Positions 41,156 to 50,294 of a stretch of 64,000 bases of DNA are shown here, in pieces. Numbering within the stretch: position 1 is the first letter of the stretch; the number at the start of each line of letters is the position of its first letter. Where the stretch lies: NCBI GenBank assembly GCA_965220985.1, contig OZ244854.1:1612001-1676000 (forward strand), read 5' to 3'. Under the pieces are notes generated by a model, which searched no databases, had not been told where the DNA came from, and was given only the letters and a program-made list of their open reading frames with translations. The position numbers and the translations under genes were made by a program. This DNA comes from JAPPHA01 sp965220985. GTDB lineage: Bacteria > Pseudomonadota > Alphaproteobacteria > Rhodobacterales > Rhodobacteraceae.

Positions 41156-42187
41156 ATGGCAACGATTGCACTCGACAATGTTCACAAGAGTTTCGGCAGC
41201 ACCGAAGTCATCCACGGCGTCTCGGTCGAGGTTTCCGACGGGGAGCTGATCGTCATTGTCGGCCCGTCAGGCTGCGGCAAGTCCACGCTCTTGAGGATGG
41301 TGGCTGGCCTCGAGACGGTGACGAGCGGCGAGGTGCGAATCGACGGCTTGCGGGTCAACGATGCGGAACCCATGGATCGCGACATCGCGATGGTTTTTCA
41401 GAACTATGCGCTCTACCCGCACATGTCCGTCTTCGACAACATGGCTTACGGACTGAAAATCGCCAAGGTGCCGAAGCCGCAGATAGAGGACCGCGTCAAG
41501 GCGGCCGCCGAGATGCTGCAGCTCGATGCATTGCTGGATCGCAAGCCTCGGGAGCTTTCAGGTGGGCAGCGTCAGCGCGTGGCCATGGGACGAGCGATCG
41601 TTCGCAAGCCGAAGGCATTCCTGTTCGACGAACCCTTGAGCAATCTCGATGCGAAGCTGCGTGTGCAGATGCGGCTTGAAATCAAGGATCTGCAGAAGGA
41701 GCTTGGAATCACCTCGCTCTATGTCACCCACGACCAGGTGGAGGCCATGACGCTCGCGGACCGGATGATCGTGATGAATGCGGGGGTCGCCGAGCAGATC
41801 GGTGCGCCGCTCGACGTGTACGCAAATCCGGCAACGGAATTCGTCGCAGGGTTCATTGGCTCTCCGGCCACGAACTTCATGCCGGCAGGGATTGCTGGGG
41901 GCAAGAGCGCAGGCACGGCAGCGCGAGTGGGCGTCAGGCCCGAGCATGCTCGGCTTTGCGAATCCGAGGCAGGACTTGTCCGGGGGCGCATGACTTATGC
42001 CGAGGCGCTCGGAGCCGAAACCCTGCTTCACCTGAGACTGGAAGACAACACGCTGTTTACCATCCGGCAGGCCGGAACCGATCGGATTCCGGAAGAGGGC
42101 GAAGCCTGCGGGATTGTCTGGGAGGCTTCAAACCAGCTCCTGTTCGGCTCGGATGGCCGCCGCCTGCGGGTTGCGAGTGATGCATAG
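41156..42187 (+). CDS. ugpC: sn-Glycerol-3-phosphate ABC transporter, ATP-binding protein
   Basis: This 343-residue ATPase powers UgpAE. The Walker A is VGPSGCGKSTLLRMVAG, the Q-loop MVFQNYALYPHMSV, the signature LSGGQRQRVAMGRA, the Walker B FLFDEPLSNLDAKLR, and the switch His lies in VTHDQVEAMTLADR. The C-terminal TOBE/OB regulatory domain begins near residue 235 (GSPATNFMPAGI; GVRPEHARL). In E. coli this domain mediates inhibition by internal phosphate. The ATG at 41156 follows ugpE directly. It is the last gene of ugpBAEC. Confidence 0.94.
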   Translation: MATIALDNVHKSFGSTEVIHGVSVEVSDGELIVIVGPSGCGKSTLLRMVAGLETVTSGEVRIDGLRVNDAEPMDRDIAMVFQNYALYPHMSVFDNMAYGLKIAKVPKPQIEDRVKAAAEMLQLDALLDRKPRELSGGQRQRVAMGRAIVRKPKAFLFDEPLSNLDAKLRVQMRLEIKDLQKELGITSLYVTHDQVEAMTLADRMIVMNAGVAEQIGAPLDVYANPATEFVAGFIGSPATNFMPAGIAGGKSAGTAARVGVRPEHARLCESEAGLVRGRMTYAEALGAETLLHLRLEDNTLFTIRQAGTDRIPEEGEACGIVWEASNQLLFGSDGRRLRVASDA

Positions 42188-42698
42188 GGGGTCTGGCCAG
42201 CGATCATCCGTAGGGAAATTTGCATCATCTGCCGGTTGTCCCCAGCCAACTGGGGCGTGACACGAGTCGACTGCCCAGCCTCACCGCCAAGGCGGGTTCA
42301 AGAGTGCGCTCGGGCAATCACATCGCTGTTCTGCTCGACTTTTTCATTGTCCATGTTTATCCGGCGACCATCACCACTTGGAAGAAGTCCTGAAGCCCTT
42401 TTGAGCGAGAGACTCAAAACACAGCCGAGATTTGTGCGTAAGTCTCGAACAAGTCGGTCGGCAGAATTCTGGATGCCATGTGGTTTTTGCGGGGCGTTGC
42501 ACACGCAGTGGGGAAACGAGCTTTGGGCACCGAATTGGGCAAAAACGGAATTCGACCGTTCGCACGGGTCGGGTGTTTTCAGGTCATGATTGCGATGGTG
42601 CGGCAAGAACTGGGCGTTGCCTCGCGATGAATGGCAAAAGCACACACCGTTGGAGATCTGAGTGCGTTAGTAACGCTGCTCAGAAAGGCAAAGCGGGC
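42188..42698. other. Intergenic stretch between ugpC and the IrrE-like gene
   Basis: About 510 bases. The sequence changes from core-like to visibly more AT-rich composition here, consistent with the left edge of a small accessory patch (42.2-44.5 kb). No frame with a ribosome-binding site, no direct repeat and no att-like site could be recognised by eye. Confidence 0.45.
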
Positions 42699-43703
42699 AT
42701 GATCAGCGATTCCTTCGCTTTTCGGCAGGCTCTCGGTGAAATGGGAATCAGCCCCGCAGCAATCGACGCAGTTTGGCCAGGTTGGTGGAGCGATGAAGCG
42801 GAGAGGTCGCCGTCTGCACAGGCAGAACTTCGATTTGCGGTAGCTCGTCGACTTGGGCTGGCTCCTTCTACGCTTTTTGACGAGCAACCAAGATTCCTTT
42901 GGGAACAAGATGCCAATTTCAAAGGACCGGAAGCGCCGGATGACTTGGAGAAGGCAGCGATTACGTCCTTTGGTATTGCGCTGTCACGCACACTTGTTTC
43001 AATGACGCCGGAAGGCCAAATTTCGACACTCTTGGAGCAGGTTCTTGCACAGCTTCGAGATCAGATTCTACGCACGGGCGACCTGGTGGACCTGAGGTCA
43101 CTCTGCAAGCTCGGGTGGGGTCTAGGCATACCGATCGTCCATTTGCGGGCATTTCCGCTCTCTGCAAAGCGCATGGCGGCGATGGCAGTCCGGGTCGGTG
43201 ACCGATACGCGATCCTGATCGGTCGAGATGCAGTATTCCCAGCACCAATAGCGTATCACTTGGCCCATGTGCTCGGTCATGTCGCGCTCGGGCATTTGGA
43301 TGATCTCCATGCAATCGTCGATACCGACAAGCACGATTCTGGTTTCAAACGCGATGAGACCGAGGCTGCAGCCGACCGGTTCGCATTCGAGCTTCTCACG
43401 GGCAGCGCTGAGCCAGTCTTTGAAGTCGACGCGAAGCCAAGAAATGGAGCGGAATTGGCAACCGCAGCAATTGGATCGTCGGCGAGGGCCAGGACGGAAT
43501 CGGGGACCATTTGTCTTTGCTACGGCCGCATGACAGGTGATTGGGCGATTGCCAATGCCGCGCTTGACAGTGTCTATCGTAAAAAAAGTGAAGTTTGGAA
43601 GGTGGTTAACGGCGTCGCACGGCAACATCTGAATTCAGAAGACCTGTCTGAAGATACTGAGGCCTATGTCTCTGCTGTTCTCGGAGCGCCAGATATTGCC
43701 TGA
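42699..43703 (+). CDS. ImmA/IrrE-like (DUF955) protein with altered HExxH, antitoxin-like
   Basis: This 334-residue protein has an N-terminal region like an XRE-associated domain (FRQALGEMGISPAAIDAVWP and the RRLGLAPSTLF segment) and a C-terminal IrrE-type metallopeptidase domain. There the motif reads HVLGH at residues 190-194 instead of HELGH, so the catalytic Glu is Val; the downstream acid-containing helix ETEAAADRFAFELL is kept. It is therefore probably not an active peptidase, but it may still fold and bind partners. ATG 42699 lies after an AAAGG at some distance. The last eight bases overlap a PIN-domain frame, a typical antitoxin-toxin organisation. Confidence 0.7.
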   Translation: MISDSFAFRQALGEMGISPAAIDAVWPGWWSDEAERSPSAQAELRFAVARRLGLAPSTLFDEQPRFLWEQDANFKGPEAPDDLEKAAITSFGIALSRTLVSMTPEGQISTLLEQVLAQLRDQILRTGDLVDLRSLCKLGWGLGIPIVHLRAFPLSAKRMAAMAVRVGDRYAILIGRDAVFPAPIAYHLAHVLGHVALGHLDDLHAIVDTDKHDSGFKRDETEAAADRFAFELLTGSAEPVFEVDAKPRNGAELATAAIGSSARARTESGTICLCYGRMTGDWAIANAALDSVYRKKSEVWKVVNGVARQHLNSEDLSEDTEAYVSAVLGAPDIA

Positions 43704-44331
43704 CACGTTCGTCGACAACGACGTCATCATCAAGACATGCGTATATGGAGTGTTGGACAACATTGCTGAAGCGTTGCATCGACCACCAATTTAACTCGGC
43801 ATTCTGGCATCTGCGGTCTTCGTTTTTTCACCCGTTCTCAAAAAGCGTGAGATTTATCCATCCAGTCTGAGCTTTTTTCGGACGGTTTCAGTCGTTGAAC
43901 CTTCCGACGACGAAATCATGCTTGCCGCAGCAATCGAAGAAGACGCGATGAAGCGCAACCTTGAAGTGAACACGGGTGAAAGCCTTTTGACCGCCATAGC
44001 CGCATCACGAAACGGGAGGCTGGTGACGGGCGACAAGCGAGCTATTCGCGGACTCGCCGCACTCTCTCTTCATTCTTCCCCCTGTTCCAGCCTGCAATGT
44101 CGTGTCATAACGTTGGAGTCGACCATGGCATCTTTGCTCGCGACTCTGGAGTTTGCCCTGGTACGCAATGCAGTTTGTGCAAATCCCCGAACCGATTTGG
44201 CAATTTCAGCATGCTTCATGTGCCACCAAGGACATTGTTCGGCGGACGAAGTCTTGGCTGCATTGTCGAGCTACCAAAGGTCGCTTTCCGCTGACACGGA
44301 TGGCTATGTCAGCCCGAGTCTCTCGGTTTGA
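43696..44331 (+). pseudogene. PIN-domain toxin-like gene interrupted by one in-frame stop codon
   Basis: From TTG 43696 (GGAG nine bases upstream) a single frame runs to 44331, broken only by TAA at 43792-43794. Before the stop it encodes PDTFVDNDVIIKTCVYGVLD with the first PIN acid. After the stop it continues LGILASAVFVF, then the segment ESLLTAIAASRNGRLVTGDKRAIRGL containing the conserved Glu and Asp. Total length would be 211 codons. The premature stop leaves a 32-residue peptide, so the toxin is inactivated unless the stop is read through. It overlaps the IrrE-like gene by eight bases. It could be a sequencing error, since one base change would restore the gene. Confidence 0.7.
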
Positions 44332-44505
44332 TTTTAAGAATACGGAACAGGAACCCACCAGCGTCGCGGCAAGGCTGATCGACACACCGAATCAGAGAAA
44401 GAGAACGGTGCGGATACCATGTCGAGATCGAAACAGGATTGAATGTCGCCCCAAATTCTATACCCATGGCTCATCAATTGAGCAGGCAGGTTTCACGCAA
44501 AGACC

Positions 44506-45306
44506 ATGAAAGCTGAGTTCGACTACGCAGGCTGCAACGTTTTCGTTGCAGGGGGAACGAGCGGCATCAACCTCGGAATCGCCAAGGCGTTCGCGCGTGC
44601 AGGTGCCGCGATCGGGGTTGGAAGCCGGAACCAGGAAAAGATCGACCGCGCCGTCGAGGAGCTCTCGACGCTGGCCCCCACGGCTCTCGGTTACCGTTTT
44701 GACGTTCGAGACGCGACAGCGGTCAATGACGCATTGTCGGGTTTCGCCGATGCGGTCGGCGCGGTCGACGTGCTGGTCTCTGGTGCAGCCGGAAACTTTC
44801 CGGCATTGGCTCACGACATCAGCGTCAACGGCTTCAAGGCGGTTGTGGATATCGACCTGATCGGGACCTATCACGTGATGAAGGCGGCCTATCCGCACAT
44901 GAAGAAACCAGGAGGCAGCATCATCAACATATCGGCGCCTCAAGCCGTCGTGCCGATGACGCACCAGATCCATGTCTGCGCGGCCAAGGCAGGCGTCGAC
45001 ATGGTCACCCGCTGTCTCGCGATCGAATGGGGACCCGAGGGACTTCGCGTCAACGGGGTCATTCCGGGGCCGATCGACGGCACCGAAGGAATGGCGAGAC
45101 TTGCCCCAACGCCCGAGATGCGCCAGCGGGTCATCGAATCCGTGCCCATGAAACGATTTGGACTGCCAGAGGACGTTGCCCAAGCTTGCCTGTTCCTGGG
45201 GTCGGAGGCGGCAGGGTTCGTCAACGGAGCCATTCTGGAAGCTGACGGAGGCTGGACCCAGACCGGGGCCGCACTCGATCTCGACGTGATCACCGGAGGC
45301 AAATGA
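44506..45306 (+). CDS. SDR-family oxidoreductase, 2,4-dienoyl-CoA reductase-like
   Basis: This 266-residue short-chain dehydrogenase has the NADP-binding FVAGGTSGINLGIAKAFARAG and the D-motif YRFDVRD, then SGAAGNFPALAHDIS. The classical YxxxK motif reads VCAAK: the Lys is present but the Tyr is replaced by Val. This is the pattern of 2,4-dienoyl-CoA reductases, together with QAVVPMTHQIHVCAAKAG and NGVIPGPIDGTEGMARL, whose catalysis uses other residues. It would reduce 2,4-dienoyl-CoA in unsaturated fatty-acid oxidation. ATG 44506 has no strong Shine-Dalgarno. It sits alone between the accessory patch and gyrB. Confidence 0.85.
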   Translation: MKAEFDYAGCNVFVAGGTSGINLGIAKAFARAGAAIGVGSRNQEKIDRAVEELSTLAPTALGYRFDVRDATAVNDALSGFADAVGAVDVLVSGAAGNFPALAHDISVNGFKAVVDIDLIGTYHVMKAAYPHMKKPGGSIINISAPQAVVPMTHQIHVCAAKAGVDMVTRCLAIEWGPEGLRVNGVIPGPIDGTEGMARLAPTPEMRQRVIESVPMKRFGLPEDVAQACLFLGSEAAGFVNGAILEADGGWTQTGAALDLDVITGGK

Positions 45307-45439
45307 GGCCATTCAGCACGATTGGAATCACCACGCCGGTCTGCATGCGAGTCAGCCTGCAGGGTCGCCGATCATCGTTCCCGGTCTGCTGCCGCACCCG
45401 CGCCATGAGTGATGCCGATCAATTCGAACACTGGTCGGG

Positions 45440-47857
45440 TCAGTAGTCGAGATTTGCAACGCTGAGCGCGTTTTCCTGAATGAAATGCCGCCGTGATTCG
45501 ACCTCGTCGCCCATGAGCTTGGCAAAGAGGTCTTCGGCGTCGAGGCGGTCCGCGACCTTGACCTGGAGAAGGCTTCGGTTCTCGGGACAGAGCGTGGTTT
45601 CCCAGAGCTGTTCGGGGTTCATTTCGCCAAGCCCCTTGTATCTTTGCAGCGACGAACCCTTTTCACCCTCTTCCATCACCACATCGAGAAGATCGGACGG
45701 TGCATGGATGTCGCACGTCCGGTCCTTTCGGCGGTACTTCGCAGGGAGGCCGTAGGTTTCTCCGAGAGGTTCGGCCAGGTCAGCGAGCAATCTGGCCTCG
45801 GTCGACCGCAGGCAAGCTCCATCCAGCGTGTGGCTTTCGTCGACGCCACGCACGACTCGGCTGATCCTGATGCCGGCGGTCTGGGTCGGACGGCCAATCC
45901 AGCCGCGTTCATACTCGAGTGAGACCATGTCCATTCGTCGCGCCAGTCGGTCCGCATGTTCCTGGAGCGACGCCCCCTGACCTGGTCCCCGCAGGACATT
46001 GGCAATGGCGGCCTGTTCCAGAATTCTGCGGCTGTAACGTGTCGGAAAGGTCTCGAGAATGCTGCGGACCGTGCGCGCCTGCGCAACAATGCCGTGCAGA
46101 ATCGCTCCCGTAGCCTCGTCGCCGCTGCCGAGAATCAGCATCGCGTCTTCGATTCCCTGCTTCACGAGAAGGTCGTCGAGTTCCTGCTTGTCCTTGAGAT
46201 ACGCTTCGGATCGTCCGCGGGTCAATTTGAACAGCGGCGGCTGGGCGATGTAGAGGTGTCCCGACCGAATGATCTCGGGCATCTGACGGAAGAAGAACGT
46301 GAGCAGCAGGGTTCGAATGTGGGCGCCGTCGACATCGGCGTCGGTCATGATGACGACCTTGTGATACCTGAGCTTTTCGAGGTCGAAATCGTCCTTGCCA
46401 AGACCGGTCCCGAGAGCGGCAGCGAGGTTCTTGATCTGCTCGTTGTCCCAGATCCTGTGAGGACGTGCCCGTTCGATGTTCAGGATCTTCCCTCGAAGCG
46501 GCAACACGGCCTGGTTTTCGCGCGAACGGCCCTGTTTTGCGGATCCGCCGGCTGAATCGCCCTCGACGAGGAAAATCTCCGCCTTTGCCGGATCCCGTTC
46601 CTGGCAGTCCGCGAGCTTGCCGGGGAGCGTCGCCGAGCCGAACGACGACTTTGCCTTCAGTTCCTCTCGCTTTTTTCGAAGGATCTCACGTTGTCGCGCA
46701 GCCTCGACGATCTTTTCGATGACCGTCTTCGCCTGGTCGGGGTTTTCTTCCAGCCATTCGGAGATCTTTTCCTGCACAAGGGATTCGACGACGGGCCGGA
46801 CCTCGGACGAGACCAGCTTGTCCTTGGTCTGGCTGGCGAATTTCGGGTCGGGAACCATGACGGACAGCGCGCAGGTCAAGCCCTCGCGGGAATCCTCGCC
46901 CGAAAGGGTGACCTTGGTCTTCTTGGTGGCGCTGCTGTTGGCCGCATAGGCGTTGATGGTCCGGGTCAGCGCGGACCTGAACCCTTGAACATGGGTTCCC
47001 CCGTCCTGTTGCGGGATGTTGTTCGTGAAGGGCAGGAGAACTTCGTGGTAGCTGTCATTCCACCACATGGCGAGTTCCAGCTTGACGGAGTCCCGCTCCC
47101 CGAAGATGTGGACGGGATCGCTGATCAGGCTGGTTTTCGAGCGATCGAGATAGCGGACATACTCGCTCAGCCCGCCATCGAAATAAAACTCTGCCGTTTG
47201 CGGTTGTGTCGGTCTTTCGTCCCGAAGCGTGATCCTGATGCCGGAGTTGAGGAATGCCAGTTCCCTCAGGCGATTCTCGAGCGTGTGGTAGCGAATGTTG
47301 CGATCGGAAAACGTCGCGACGGATGCGAGGAATCGGACGCTGGTTCCCGTGCGGCCGTCGGAATCGCCGATTGCACGGATTTCGTCGACGACCTCGCCGT
47401 TCTCGAAGCGGGCAACATAATGCTTTCCGTCTCGCCAGACCTCGAGTTCGAGCCATTCAGACAATGCATTGACGACCGAGACACCGACGCCGTGCAACCC
47501 TCCGGAGACCTTGTACCCGTTCGATCCGAACTTGCCGCCCGCGTGAAGCGTGGTCATGATCACCTCGGCGGCCGATCTGCCTTCCTCTTCGAGGACTCCG
47601 ACGGGAATTCCGCGCCCGTTGTCCACGACGGAAACGCTGTCGTCGTCGTGCAGGGTGACCGTGATGCTGTCGGCGAAGCCCGCCATGACTTCGTCGACGC
47701 TGTTGTCGACGACTTCATAGACCATGTGGTGGAGACCGGATCCGTCGTCCGTGTCGCCAATGTACATGCCTGGCCTTCGCCTGACGGGCTCCAGACCCTT
47801 GAGGACTTCGATGTCGCTGACGTCGTAATCGCCTGCGGCGGCGTTTTCTTCATTCAT
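45440..47857 (-). CDS. gyrB: DNA gyrase subunit B
   Basis: This 805-residue ATPase subunit of DNA gyrase introduces negative supercoils together with GyrA. The GHKL ATPase domain shows VVDNSVDEVMAG, VVDNGRGIPV, and GGLHGVGVSVVNALS. The TOPRIM domain includes IFLVEGDSAGGSAKQGR, PLRGKILNIE and TDADVDGAHIRTLLLTFF. The C-terminal part contains GSSLQRYKGLGEMNPEQLWETT. ATG 47857 is used; a TTG three codons upstream would fall too close to the GGAAAG purine run. It stands alone here, without recF or gyrA beside it. Confidence 0.97.
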   Translation of the reverse strand: MNEENAAAGDYDVSDIEVLKGLEPVRRRPGMYIGDTDDGSGLHHMVYEVVDNSVDEVMAGFADSITVTLHDDDSVSVVDNGRGIPVGVLEEEGRSAAEVIMTTLHAGGKFGSNGYKVSGGLHGVGVSVVNALSEWLELEVWRDGKHYVARFENGEVVDEIRAIGDSDGRTGTSVRFLASVATFSDRNIRYHTLENRLRELAFLNSGIRITLRDERPTQPQTAEFYFDGGLSEYVRYLDRSKTSLISDPVHIFGERDSVKLELAMWWNDSYHEVLLPFTNNIPQQDGGTHVQGFRSALTRTINAYAANSSATKKTKVTLSGEDSREGLTCALSVMVPDPKFASQTKDKLVSSEVRPVVESLVQEKISEWLEENPDQAKTVIEKIVEAARQREILRKKREELKAKSSFGSATLPGKLADCQERDPAKAEIFLVEGDSAGGSAKQGRSRENQAVLPLRGKILNIERARPHRIWDNEQIKNLAAALGTGLGKDDFDLEKLRYHKVVIMTDADVDGAHIRTLLLTFFFRQMPEIIRSGHLYIAQPPLFKLTRGRSEAYLKDKQELDDLLVKQGIEDAMLILGSGDEATGAILHGIVAQARTVRSILETFPTRYSRRILEQAAIANVLRGPGQGASLQEHADRLARRMDMVSLEYERGWIGRPTQTAGIRISRVVRGVDESHTLDGACLRSTEARLLADLAEPLGETYGLPAKYRRKDRTCDIHAPSDLLDVVMEEGEKGSSLQRYKGLGEMNPEQLWETTLCPENRSLLQVKVADRLDAEDLFAKLMGDEVESRRHFIQENALSVANLDY

Positions 47858-48006
47858 ATCGGTCAACTTTCCGGTTTATACCACATCATATAGTTGATCG
47901 GTCGGGCATTGTCACGACCTGATGACGATCAAGCCGCGTCTTCACGGTTGCGATTTTCCGGCGACACTCGGTCGGTTTCTCCGCGGTTTCCGGCCCGGCC
48001 CGTCCT

Positions 48007-48459
48007 TCACTCGTCCTTTTGCGCGGGGTCTGTTTCGGCGAGGAATCCATCCTCGTCGAGCGGCCAGAACGGATTGAACGCCAGCTCCCAGACATGGCCG
48101 TCAGGGTCGGCAAAATACCCCGAATATCCACCCCAGAACACTTTCTCGGGCGCCTTGAGCGGGGTGGCGCCGGCAGCCACGGCTTCGGCGAATGCCTGAT
48201 CGACGTCGCCCTCAGACGGAAAATTCTGGGCAAGGGTCATGGCCCCTGTCCCGAGCGGAGTGCCAGGTCGCCCCTGGTCGTCGGCGAGGGCCTCCTTTCC
48301 GAACAGGCCGAGCATGCAGCCACGCATGCGGTAGAAAGTCACGTTTGGCAGATCCTCGGCGGGCCTCCAGCCGAGCCGCGCGTAGAATTCTCGCGAGTTG
48401 GCGAGGTCTTCGACACCGAGCGTGATCAGATTGACGCGTTGAGGTCCTGGCTTTGGCAT
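48007..48459 (-). CDS. VOC (glyoxalase/bleomycin-resistance) family protein
   Basis: This 150-residue protein has one vicinal-oxygen-chelate module pair: VNLITLGVEDLANSREFYARLGWR in the N-terminal half, and ADPDGHVWELAFNPFWPLDEDG in the C-terminal half, with a metal-ligand Glu in the WEL motif. The N-terminal metal His is not present at the usual position (NLITLGV), so it may be an unusual or non-metal member. Many close relatives are simply annotated VOC family. Start ATG 48459 has GGAG six bases upstream. The gene is monocistronic and follows gyrB on the same strand. Confidence 0.88.
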   Translation of the reverse strand: MPKPGPQRVNLITLGVEDLANSREFYARLGWRPAEDLPNVTFYRMRGCMLGLFGKEALADDQGRPGTPLGTGAMTLAQNFPSEGDVDQAFAEAVAAGATPLKAPEKVFWGGYSGYFADPDGHVWELAFNPFWPLDEDGFLAETDPAQKDE

Positions 48460-48971
48460 ATGAAACTCCGTGCACGGATCCGTCCGCCGGGTTCGGGGTT
48501 CGCTCTCTCGTGTCGACGCCTTTGCCAAGTTCTCGGAGCGAAAAGGCACCTCGAGGTCTGCGGTGATCCCGGTTGGCGCACCCGTTGGATTTCTTGCGAT
48601 GTTCCGCGAATATTCATGGGTCGTCAAGTCTCTGACGGCCATGCTGTTTCCTCCTGATCTCGTTGATCCTTCGCGCTCCTGGCGTGGGGCTTGCAACCGT
48701 GTCCGACATGCCGACCGGCCTGGCAGATGACCGGTTCGTCAAGCATGGAATCGGAGGTCATTGAGGAATTTGCCAGGCACGTCGAGAACGGCGATCGCCG
48801 CGACTGCGCCTGCCGAGCCGATGCCGTCTCGGGAAGCGTCATCGTCGATCGGGACTCGGGATGGTGGAAACCGATGAGATCCGCGATTGGTGCGAAATGT
48901 TCGAGGGCGAGACCGATCTCGGCGGCGTGCAAGCCGTCACAAGACCGGTCCGGCCCGAGTTCAACGCCTGA
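48460..48971. other. Intergenic stretch upstream of the VOC gene, no gene supported
   Basis: About 510 bases between two minus-strand genes. A 36-codon plus-strand frame (48861-48971, MVETDEIRDWCEMFEGE...) looks protein-like and ends one base before the VWA gene's end, but it has no clear ribosome-binding site. The region may hold a decayed gene in two phases. Confidence 0.35.
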
Positions 48972-50294
48972 TCAAGCGACGTCCTGCGTGCGATCAAGCC
49001 ACGAGGCCTTTCCGGCGCCTCGGTGATCGACCCGGGTGTCGACCCTCATGAGCGACATGAGCACCATTTCCTTTTGCGCTCGTGGCGTGAACCGCTGGTC
49101 GACGCGTTGCGCAAGGATTTCCAGTTCGTGGATGAACTCTTTCGCGCGGTTCAGTCCCTCCGCATAGCCGCGAAAATGTTGCAGCTCCTTCGAGACATAG
49201 GTCTTTGCGGCTTCATATGCGCCGTCCCGATTCATCCGTGCAGCTGTGGAGACGACCTGCGCGCTCCACGCGCGAATGACCATGGCCGCGACTTCCGTAT
49301 CGCGAACCTGGGAATCGTTGGCGGCATCGCTCGCGGCGGCGAGTCCAATTCGAATTGCGTCGATTGCAAGCTCGGATCGATCGTCGACTGCACACCCGGT
49401 GGCTGCCATCGAGAACGCCAGTTCGTCGTTGAGCGCAGTCTTGGGACAGGTGACCTTGAACACGGCGATACGTTCGACGTTGTTCTGAATCGGACCAAGC
49501 TGGCTGACGATGGAATTGCCGCGGCGTTGCACGGTCGTTTTGCCGAGCGCCTCGATTTGGACGCCGGCCGGGACTGAAATTGCGACCTCGGTGTTTTCCA
49601 CGACGGTGCCGAAAATGTCGTCGAGTTCGCCCAGGAGGACCAAGGAGATTTCGCTTGTCAGTTCGGCGTCGTGGAGACGTCCGCCGCCGCTCTCGGCGAT
49701 GCTTCGCAGAAGCTGTTCGTCGTAACCGTCGCCGATGCCAACTGCCGAAGTCAGAACGCCGCGCACGCGGAGCTGATCTGCGTGTTCGCGCAGCATCTCC
49801 GTGTCGACAATGCCCGCGTTCGCGTGGCCGTCGCTGAGGATGATGACCCGCGGCGTCATCTGCGGGTTCTCCTCGGCGATCCGCGCGGCGCTTTCGGCAC
49901 CTGCAAACCACCCTCCGGACAGAAAGGTCGCGTCACGCGGTTGAAGACTCGAGATCTCATTGACAATCCGCTGTACGTTTTCGGGCGTCACCGGGACAGC
50001 ATCGAGATGAGTCCGAACGTCCGATGCGAACGAGACCACGGTCAGGCGGTCTCGTTCGGCGAGACGTTCCACGACACCAAGCGCGGCGGTCTTGGCCGCT
50101 TCGAGTCGTTCGCCGGCCATCGAACCGCTCGCATCAATGACGAGAGCGACGTTGAGCGGTGGTCGATCTTCGGGGCGTCGGTTGTCCTCGCGTGAAGCCG
50201 ACAGACGGGCCACCAGGAAACGAACGGACTCTCCGCCAGCCCGAAACAGCTTGCGGTCGAAGACGGCCGAGGCCGAAAAATTCACGTCAGTCAT
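48972..50294 (-). CDS. von Willebrand factor A domain protein (cytoplasmic)
   Basis: This 440-residue protein has a VWA domain at residues about 45-220. The metal-ion-dependent adhesion site is DASGS in VALVIDASGSMAGERLEAAK, with the Thr in RDATFLSGG and the Asp in IILSDGHANAG. After it come a beta-rich region (VAISVPAGVQIEALGK) and an alpha-helical tail (AKTYVSKELQHFRGYAEGLN). No signal peptide or membrane helix is seen, so it is intracellular. Its ATG overlaps the regulator's stop by four bases. MerR-VWA pairs occur in alphaproteobacteria; the job of this pair is unknown, though bacterial VWA proteins often assist AAA ATPases or metal insertion. Confidence 0.85.
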   Translation of the reverse strand: MTDVNFSASAVFDRKLFRAGGESVRFLVARLSASREDNRRPEDRPPLNVALVIDASGSMAGERLEAAKTAALGVVERLAERDRLTVVSFASDVRTHLDAVPVTPENVQRIVNEISSLQPRDATFLSGGWFAGAESAARIAEENPQMTPRVIILSDGHANAGIVDTEMLREHADQLRVRGVLTSAVGIGDGYDEQLLRSIAESGGGRLHDAELTSEISLVLLGELDDIFGTVVENTEVAISVPAGVQIEALGKTTVQRRGNSIVSQLGPIQNNVERIAVFKVTCPKTALNDELAFSMAATGCAVDDRSELAIDAIRIGLAAASDAANDSQVRDTEVAAMVIRAWSAQVVSTAARMNRDGAYEAAKTYVSKELQHFRGYAEGLNRAKEFIHELEILAQRVDQRFTPRAQKEMVLMSLMRVDTRVDHRGAGKASWLDRTQDVA

